Source: Paralvinella palmiformis (lineage: Eukaryota > Annelida > Polychaeta > Terebellida > Alvinellidae). From it: DNA of 64,000 nucleotides. Below the pieces are notes generated by a model. The model had not been told where the DNA came from. It made no database searches and saw only the letters and a list, made by a program, of their open reading frames with translations. Of this stretch, positions 57,759 through 64,000 are shown one piece after another (position 1 is the first letter of the stretch; each line of letters opens with the position of its first letter). The stretch is taken from positions 1 to 64,000 of the forward strand of contig JAODUP010001121.1 of the NCBI GenBank assembly GCA_025642065.1. Direction: 5' to 3'. Position numbers and translations under genes: made by a program.

Positions 57759-58169
57759 TCTGTAGATGATAACTGGTGCAATATTCGCAAATTTCCTGGT
57801 TCTCAATTGCGCAGTATATCATATAGAGTTATACAATTTGAATGCTACAAAGTTCAATCTGGTGTATGCAATGAATACCCACCATACACTACCCAAGATA
57901 TATCGGATGACGAGCACACTCCGGTGAGTCAGCCATCTCCTGACCCACCTATTATACCACATAAAATATCCGAACCAGTTGGCTCGGTGGAGCCTGCCAT
58001 CCCCATTATAGATTTCATCCCACGTGACATAATGCGACCGTCATCTTCACCACAAGCAGTCGACACAAATCAAAATATCCAGATGTGTTCTGATACAACT
58101 GTTAGTAATCATAATGTATCACGTGATCGTCCAAAGCGTTTGAATTATGTGTTTGAATTATTAAAATGA
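57747..58169 (+). CDS. Hypothetical fragment, possible retroelement pol C-terminus
   Basis: A 140-codon frame ending at TGA near 58167. The first four residues come from the hAT terminus, so the true start is not the listed Met. It reads DDNWCNIRKFPGSQLRSISY, then a Pro/Ser/Asp-rich middle (DISDDEHTPVSQPSPDPPII) and ends SRDRPKRLNYVFELLK. A disordered Pro-rich tail ending in a basic RPKRLN segment is common at the C-terminus of LTR-retrotransposon integrases, but there is no integrase core nearby. The family is not recognised. Confidence 0.35.
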   Translation: MPTLSVDDNWCNIRKFPGSQLRSISYRVIQFECYKVQSGVCNEYPPYTTQDISDDEHTPVSQPSPDPPIIPHKISEPVGSVEPAIPIIDFIPRDIMRPSSSPQAVDTNQNIQMCSDTTVSNHNVSRDRPKRLNYVFELLK

Positions 58170-58313
58170 ATGTCGCATCGCTTTGTTGATGTAATTACAT
58201 TGCATAACTTGATTATTAGTGACCTGAAAATATTTAATACAGGCATTTATGTAATTAGTTTTCGTACTTGTAGTTTCTTACTTATTAGCATAGAATATTG
58301 CACCATGGTACTC

Positions 58314-58773
58314 TAGGGCGCCTCCGTGGTCCAGCGGTAGCGTATTGGGTCACAGATCACTACCACCCGTGTTCGAATCTCGGCGTCGGCATATCTCAAG
58401 GTTGTTTCATTTTTGACTTCGCTTCATTACCTTCGGAGGTCCCTCGGTCCATTTAACATTCGAGCCGTGATAGCGTAGGACTCGTAGCCGCAGGGTCGCG
58501 GGTCCGAATCTCCGGGAACTGCAATGTTGTCATGAGGCGACAGGACGTTATGGCTATGTGTTTGAATAATGCTTTGCGCCTATAATAGCAGCATCCGTTG
58601 TATACTCCCTTGGAAGTTGAGATGTGTGCTGGGTGGATACAGGTCTGAATCAGGGATAATAATACTGTACAGCGCCTCAGAACAGGGATACCTGGTTCTG
58701 GAGCTATATAAACATGCATTATTATTATTAACCTACCGTGTGCACAAACGTGGCGTCAAACACCAATCGTCAT
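58314..58773 (+). mobile_element. SINE-A with perfect 13-bp target duplication, split by SINE-B
   Basis: Head GGCGCCTCCGTGGTCCAGCG, box B GTTCGAATCTCGG, body TTCGCTTCATTACCTTCGGA, GGTCCATTTAA, gap filled by SINE-B, then CCTACCGTGTGCACAAACG and CACCAATCGTCATCAC. CACCATGGTACTC is repeated exactly at 58301-58313 and 58774-58786. Confidence 0.93.
58459..58729 (+). mobile_element. SINE-B nested in SINE-A
   Basis: tRNA-like head (GTGATAGCGTAGGACTCGTA, box B GCGGGTCCGAATCTCC), body blocks as at 28232 (TAGCAGCATCCGTTGTATAC, TCCCTTGGAAGTTGAGATG), 3' hairpin CAGCGCC...GGAGCTATATAAAC, then an ATT-type tail. Compared with the 28232 copy it lacks about 13 bases in the box A region. Confidence 0.9.
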
Positions 58774-58789
58774 CACCATGGTACTCCAG

Positions 58790-59137
58790 TATAGTACAAG
58801 ATCGTATGATACAGTGCATAAGTTCCTCGAGTCTATCTTTCAACACCACCAGATCAGTAGTCATAGTCATCGGTAGTAAATAAATAAACCACAATAGAGA
58901 CGGACAGATAGGTCACGCCATTTTATGACATGTGTAATTTGTTGTTCAGTAATCATTTTAATAATTGTGTTGTTTAATTAAGTTTCGCTCGTTTATCGCT
59001 CACTTGCGCATTTCCGCCATCGTTTGTATAAAGTTTGTTGTGTTAAAATAAACACTTTACACGTACATTTTGTCATCATCTGGATGAGTAATTGGTAAAT
59101 GTATGCCAAAGTGGCGCAACAATGTTTCGTTGGGGTC
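58790..59137. other. Probable 3' flank/UTR of the SGNH-type gene
   Basis: No coding frame is recognised. It lies downstream of the minus-strand stop near 59140. Confidence 0.4.
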
Positions 59138-60196
59138 TTAAAATTCATTCAAATAGAAGCTATTGCAATATGTCTGCCAGAACATGGACATTATGGTGTC
59201 ATGCCATTTAGCAATCATATGTATCCCATCCGTAGACCAACTGGCACGATCTGACGAAACATTGAAGAGATCTATGAAGCCGTACGTCTTACTGCTCGTA
59301 TTGAGTAAATCTTTCTCAAGCTCGCTGTAAAGGATATCGTTCATTTTTAAAATCTTTTCTGCTGCAAGCATATTGTCGTATCGAAGACCACGAAATGGCA
59401 GACTTTTCCCTCTTCTGGCGCTCTCGAATTCACTGTAGGTATTGAAATAGAAAATCTTTGCCGATTGAGGTACGACACGTTTGATTGCGCGCATGAACAT
59501 CCTGATTCTCGTTCTAATTGTGTTAAGTGGCTCAACCTTAACGTGAAAGAATGGCATAAAGATGAGAAAGAGATCAGGATAGCATTGGGCGGGTCGTAAT
59601 GCGTCAATCCCGGTGGCATTTAACGGCATTACTATGTGCAGTATCTGTTCAAAATAGACGGTTTGATTTTTAATTCCGGGCTTAAGCTGACATCGCTTCC
59701 TCATGTGGATCATTAAGAAGCCGAAAGTCGATTTCATCTCGTTTATCGCCCCTCGATCTACCCCATTTCTGATACAGATGGCCCCCACGTTCTTGCAGTT
59801 CGTTCCAAAACTCCTCCAAATTGCCTGCTGGTTCCGTATGCCGCTGGAATCGCCACTCAGCGAAACATGATGTACTCTAGATTCCATCAAACATTTGCCC
59901 AGAGTCGATCGGGATATGCGTGGGTGGGTGAAGCGACATAGTTCTGGATCGTAATGGGACACGCCCGACGTCGTTGTCCATTTGCCGCCGCGAGGGAAGT
60001 AATGATGTTCGGCATTGTACCTTCGAAATAACGCGAAGGTACAAAGCGGTTTTACGGATGTAACCGGCTTTGTTGGTTCAATCTGAAGATGGGTGTAAGT
60101 TTCGTTGTACATCAAGAACAATAAATAGCTAACACCGATTGTAGAGACCAGAAGCAGTAACCCGAGCAGCCTTGACATTGTCCAGAAGTTTACCAT
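59138..60196 (-). CDS. Type II membrane SGNH/PC-esterase-like protein, intact single exon
   Basis: An open frame of 352 residues without a break, the clearest intact gene here. Residues 1-10 are short and cytosolic; 11-30 form one strongly hydrophobic anchor (LGLLLLVSTIGVSYLLFLMY), followed by a lumenal part with possible N-glycosylation sites at N31, N177, N193, N299 and N312. A GDS triad at 115-117 in VSLSGDSSGIRNQQAI looks like SGNH block I (nucleophile Ser), and DGIH at 323-326 in SWSTDGIHMIAKWHD is the matching D-x-x-H block near the C-terminus. This layout is that of Golgi PC-esterase/SGNH proteins (CASD1, NXPE and Pmr5/TBL relatives) that acetylate or de-acetylate glycans. Substrate unknown. 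Several cysteines could form lumenal disulphides. It may be an intron-poor lineage-specific paralogue or a retrocopy; no poly(A) remnant was seen. Confidence 0.8.
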   Translation of the reverse strand: MVNFWTMSRLLGLLLLVSTIGVSYLLFLMYNETYTHLQIEPTKPVTSVKPLCTFALFRRYNAEHHYFPRGGKWTTTSGVSHYDPELCRFTHPRISRSTLGKCLMESRVHHVSLSGDSSGIRNQQAIWRSFGTNCKNVGAICIRNGVDRGAINEMKSTFGFLMIHMRKRCQLKPGIKNQTVYFEQILHIVMPLNATGIDALRPAQCYPDLFLIFMPFFHVKVEPLNTIRTRIRMFMRAIKRVVPQSAKIFYFNTYSEFESARRGKSLPFRGLRYDNMLAAEKILKMNDILYSELEKDLLNTSSKTYGFIDLFNVSSDRASWSTDGIHMIAKWHDTIMSMFWQTYCNSFYLNEF

Positions 60197-61278
60197 ATCT
60201 GGAATGAAGTATATTCAAATCACAAAAAAGTCAATAGCATAGCTTGATAGCTTTGTTTATCTATTTATGTAACAGTTTTGTTTTATTTAATCCAATCAGC
60301 AATCTGCTATCTGCTTCAGGAACAGTGCAAAATCTAGGATAATCCAGAAAGCTATAGAATAATGCCATTTGGTTAGTGCTATGTTTGTTAAGTGATCTCC
60401 ATTGTACCTTTGGAGTGGCAGGTATTCTGTCAGCCGTTCATTATTAATTACTTACCTTATAAATCCTGTATCGAGTTGTTTAACTGGATCACGTTTCGAC
60501 CTAAATCTGGCGTTCAGTGAAAGTAAATATTGCCTATCCTATTTGTAGTGGCCGTATATAAGTTTTATATAAACTTATATACAGGGATTGTTGAACTTTG
60601 GCACCAAAAACATATCACGTAGAGCGTCTATCACAACGATAAGAACGAACAAGACGTATGAGAAGAACGAACACGGTTCAGAAAACTAGGAAGGAAAGAA
60701 ACAAACAAAAGATTTAACTTAATCTGACGTTAACACCAAAGCACCTTTCATATTAGAAACACACATAGCTAAATAGCATTAACTGCGGACATATATTTAC
60801 ACTTAGACAATGCGAAACATAACGATAAAACAATTTCGATACAATATTGGTGCACGGTGAACACTGACAATATCCCGAACTAGTTAAATAATGGTGAAAC
60901 TAATGCTCACTGTTTACTCTTAAATATAAGACAATGGTTACTGGAAACCTTGCCCCCTTTACAAGTTCGCCCGAATGGACACGCCGCCCACGCAAAATGG
61001 ACACTTCGCCCTCGATAATAATTTACAATATTATTTACATGTACTTACGTCTGTATCCCTATTACTGTGGTAAATATACGTTAAACTGTGATCAATTTTA
61101 AATATTTCTTTTCTCAGTGCGGTGTCTTCAGTTTCCTTCGGTCTGATGAGGCTTTTTTATCAGTCTAGCCACTTGAGCTCACGAATGTGAAGGACAGAAA
61201 TACAACGCCTATTCGTATTAAGGAATCACCACATGGTATATATGAATTATAATTGCTATTTTCATTCAGCATTAACAC

Positions 61279-61280
<2 letters not shown>
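60197..61280. other. 5' flank of the SGNH-type gene; no other gene recognised
   Basis: Includes a perfect 29-base palindrome at 60554-60582 with 12-base arms (GTATATAAGTTT). Promoter elements of the minus-strand gene should lie near 60200-60500 but none can be named with confidence. Confidence 0.45.

Positions 61281-61324
<44 letters not shown>
61281..61324. repeat. (TA)n microsatellite
   Basis: About 44 bases of pure TA. Confidence 0.95.
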
Positions 61325-61329
<5 letters not shown>

Positions 61330-61503
61330 CAAAACACTGTATCTATATACCTAGTTAAATATCTGCCAATACAATGATATATAAGCTTAATCATGTCTAT
61401 TCGTTTCATTTAATTATCTCTGTCATTTACGTACACGTTAGTTGATAATGAATATTATAATTTTGATAATTTTGGATAGCCCAAACACTACCGGCGATGG
61501 TCA

Positions 61504-62190
61504 ATGGATAAATACGTGATGGCGTTGTGTCTGAAAAGAGCCACCATAAGCCCGCTGCTTAAGAGATCTGGGTTGGATAAGGAAGAGATGAAGGATTATC
61601 GTCCTATTTCTAACCTTCCTTTCATCTCTAAACTAATTGAAAAGGTAGTAGGAAGGTATATAGCAGAACACTTAGAGCACAATGATCTTAATGACATTTA
61701 CCAATCTGCTTATCGTAGAGGTCATTCAACAGAAACTGATCTCTTGAAAGTGCACAGTGACATTGCTGAGGCTCTTAATGAAGGATCTATGACTGCATTA
61801 ATTATGCTTGATTTATCCTTAGCTTTCGACGTAGTAATCGATAAGCCAATTCTACTAAAGGGTTTAGAATTTTCCTTTGAAATCAAGGAAAAAGCTTTAA
61901 CTTAGGTAAAGTCGTACCTTGCCGACAGAACTCAGAGTGTTTCAGAGGCCAATGAAACATCGCCAGATCTAGGTCCTCTTTTTGGTATACACTCAGGGAT
62001 CCGTTTTAGGACCAAATAATTACTTTATGCATACTAAACCGAAAGGTGAAATTATTAAACGATAAAATATTAAATATCATTGTTATGCCGATGACACACA
62101 AGCGTACATGACTTTGAAGTCATGTGATAAGTGGGATGATATTACATTTTCAATTGAATCTTTTATTGCAGACATAGAAGGCTATGCTTA
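61504..62190 (+). pseudogene. L2/CR1-type LINE reverse-transcriptase fragment
   Basis: A 133-codon frame reads RATISPLLKRSGLDKEEMKD, YRPISNLPFISKLIEKVVG, NDLNDIYQSAYRRGHSTETD, LLKVHSDIAEALNEG and ALIMLDLSLAFDVV, the first RT palm motifs (YRPISNL, Q.AYR..HSTET, LDLS.AFD with the first catalytic Asp). After TAG at 61903 the frame continues as VKSYLADRTQSVS; then in shifted frames an HSGIRFRTK block stands for the PQGSVLGP motif, and CYADDTQAYMTLK carries the catalytic pair (YADD at 62083-62094). It ends abruptly near 62190. No endonuclease or 3' end is present, so both ends are lost. It is close to consensus and so younger than the relic at 1.4-4.7 kb. Confidence 0.86.
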
Positions 62191-62525
62191 TAATGCGACT
62201 CATTTTATATACTTCGTGTTATTTGTTCATTTGTTGATGACTTAATATTATAATTTGTTAGTACATTAATCGATAATTCAAGGATATTGACCATTATAAG
62301 GATTACATTTCCAATTTCATATCTAGTGTAGTACTATCTTACAGATGATTACATCGTCATATAAATGTTTAACTGAAGGAATGATTCTCCATGAATATTT
62401 TATCCAAGTGTATGCATTCCTCGGAGACATGGGCTGGTGTGGTTTCCGTGTGACCTTTAAGAGCCTTAAGTTTCTCTTCGTATTGTTGAAGTAGACCACG
62501 TGGGACACCAGAAAAGTGAGGATGG

Positions 62526-62672
62526 ACATTACACATGCCTCAGCATGAAAAGTCGACACTCTGGATTCAGTCCCCTGAAGAAACGTCCAGAGTTTGAATT
62601 CACATTCGAGATTGCCTGAGCCTTATTACACACAGCTAAAGCACACACTCACGCACGCACACGCACACATAT
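62526..62672 (+). repeat. (AC)n-tailed repeat family, short form, copy 3
   Basis: GACACTCTGGATTCAGTCCC, CTGAAGAAACGTCCAGAGTT, TGAATTCACATTCGAGATTG, then ACACACAGCTAAAGC and a CA/CACG tail. Same plan as 31365-31522, with small deletions. Confidence 0.82.
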
Positions 62673-62929
62673 ATGTTATAGTTGTCATAATTTTGATATC
62701 AACCTAAAATTAATATATTGCAATCAACCAGATGATAATGGTCACGTGGACTAGATCCGTTCACTGATATTTCATGAACTATTTATTAAGATGTACTCAC
62801 AGAAACACTTTCTAACTTGTCTGCTCACTAAGTAATTTTAATTATATCGGTTATGCTATATTGGTGGTGTTAGCTTACCCATATAATGTAATATATTATC
62901 AAATGTTTCCATCTTTTTCGAAGCATGTA

Positions 62930-63610
62930 CAGTCGAATCCGTTAATTCGACAAGGTTTGTCACATGATAATATGTCGGATAAACGAGAATATCGGAATAT
63001 CCAGTCCGTGACATATCGGTAGTCTGTCACACACATTTTTAAATCATAAAGATATACCTCCGTATTTAAACCAATTATTCAATACCTGCACGGAATAGCA
63101 TTGAAGCCATTGATCATTTTGATGTTTGTTAATTACAGACACTATAAAGAAATACTCGTGTCACTAAGTGCATCAGATTAACTTATTATCTGCTGATTGG
63201 AAAGATCACACATTTGTGTTTTTAATTAGTCATGAATGATTATTATTGGCTATTAGAAAGTCACAGGCAATGGAAGCTTCGTGTGTCGGTGTGTATGGTC
63301 GAGGATGATTGTAATTGGTTACGATATACGAATTATCGTGGGTGGGAGGGTTAATGAACCATTACTGACAACATGTTATTGTGTCTTGCATGACTGAACC
63401 AGCGGAAATATTTGGCAACATTTTTGTGTTGTCGGATTACCGAGGTCATTTTACATTGAAATATCAAATTCTGTTGGCTAAATGAATTGTCGAAGTCGGA
63501 ACGCGGAACATGATTTGGTCGGATTAAAGTGTCATTTAAAATAGAGCTAAATCCGTCACAGGGAATAATGTGTCGGATGGTGGATTTGTCGGATAAACGA
63601 TGTCTAATCT
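62930..63610. mobile_element. pogo/Tigger-type repeat with TA target
   Basis: The left end reads TA|CAGTCGAATCCGTTAATTCG, a typical pogo/Tigger inverted-repeat start following a TA. The interior repeats GTCGGAT(A/T)(A/T) words at 62970, 63430, 63512, 63570 and 63588. GTCGGATAAACGA at 63588 is like the inner side of the right terminus, but a clear right end (..TCGACTG-TA) was not found, so the right boundary is approximate. No transposase; a 90-codon minus frame is a shadow. Confidence 0.6.
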
Positions 63611-64000
63611 CACTTTTATGCAAAATGTTGGACCTGGCTGAAAGTTGGTTTTATGGTGGGGCGGCATTAGAGTGGGGCATATTCGACAGTCAGCGTGTGG
63701 GTGGTTAATTACAAGTGGCGTTTGATCATTTGTTAACCCCAACTATCACTTTATTTAATATATCGTTGATCATACTATCAACACCGTCGTGATCACCACC
63801 TAACGATCCTAACCGTTTGTGGATAAATTCACAGATTACCAGAAGCATTTCACTATCAATATGTGGCGGTAATAGCGGGGGTACTTATAGGATAATGTAT
63901 GTATTCGTTTTTCGTAAGCATTGGCGGTGGCTGAATAACGGGGGGCGGATCAGCATAATTGTGGATTTAAAAAATAAATAAAACCCATATTTATATTCAA
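63611..64000. other. No recognisable gene
   Basis: Window end; nothing recognised. The last 40 bases contain AATAAATAAA, which is not tied to any gene. Confidence 0.45.

Noticed and set aside
58314..58390. tRNA gene suggested by good A and B boxes
   Set aside because: The body, tail and 13-bp target duplication show that it is a SINE head, and the acceptor stem does not close.
60554..60582. 29-base perfect palindrome as a terminator or regulatory site
   Set aside because: Short AT-rich palindromes are expected in sequence of this composition; no gene relation is evident.

Overview
This is 64 kb of nuclear DNA from an animal, almost certainly a marine invertebrate and most likely a lophotrochozoan (a mollusc would fit best, but the species cannot be fixed from sequence alone). 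The basis is: spliced coding exons with GT/AG borders; tRNA-derived SINEs; several LINE clades; P, hAT, MULE-like and pogo-like DNA transposons; a Gypsy retrotransposon; and very many TA, CA and 3-4 base microsatellites. There is no operon structure and no prokaryotic gene. By eye, well over a third of the window is recognisable repeat, and most of the reading frames over 60 codons are either TE relics or chance frames.

Layout. 0-5.3 kb: a LINE 3' end, then an old LINE broken by a SINE, a hAT transposon with 8-bp target duplications, a small palindromic element and a 39-bp LINE tail, then a MULE-like transposase relic. 5.8 kb: a foldback element with 10-bp direct repeats. 8.1-9.8 kb: a decayed P-element/THAP9-type transposase. 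10.2-11.0 kb: a zinc-knuckle LINE ORF1 (minus). 13.7-14.4 kb: a second, very similar copy of the first LINE. 14.7-22.8 kb: SINE, an (AC)n-tailed repeat family, another LINE RT relic split by a TA tract, and microsatellites. 23.3-25.5 kb: three exons of a DPY30-motif (DYDC1/2-like) gene on the minus strand, with a 2-base offset inside the DPY30 motif. 27.6-36 kb: SINEs (one nested in another), two CpG-rich stretches, a clear but unnamed coding exon at 32.3-32.7 kb (minus), long mixed trinucleotide repeats, and a pogo-type MITE inside a LINE relic. 36.7-36.9 kb: the last coding exon of another unnamed gene (minus). 38.4-39.6 kb: a decayed multicopy protein family with transposase-like character (minus). 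43.7-45.1 kb: RNase H and RT-thumb parts of LINEs (minus). 46.0-46.7 kb: a two-exon P2X7-C-terminal-like cysteine domain (plus). 49.0-52.2 kb: a Gypsy pol relic with a 244-bp internal duplication, abutting a LINE (52.3-54.5 kb). 55.6-56.7 kb: a second decayed multicopy protein family. 58.3-58.8 kb: SINE within SINE. 59.1-60.2 kb: the one intact long single-exon gene, a type II membrane SGNH/PC-esterase-like protein (minus). 61.5-62.2 kb: an L2/CR1-type RT relic. 62.9-63.6 kb: pogo-type repeat.

The genes do not form a pathway. What links the window is transposon biology. A LINE family here called LINE-T and a SINE family here called SINE-B share a 3' hairpin and (ATT)n tail, suggesting that LINE-T-type machinery moves SINE-B. 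A second SINE, SINE-A, is the commonest recognisable repeat (at least nine pieces) and has twice received SINE-B at the same internal position. Names LINE-T, SINE-A and SINE-B are working names for this answer. All family assignments are from memory of conserved protein motifs; no database was searched.
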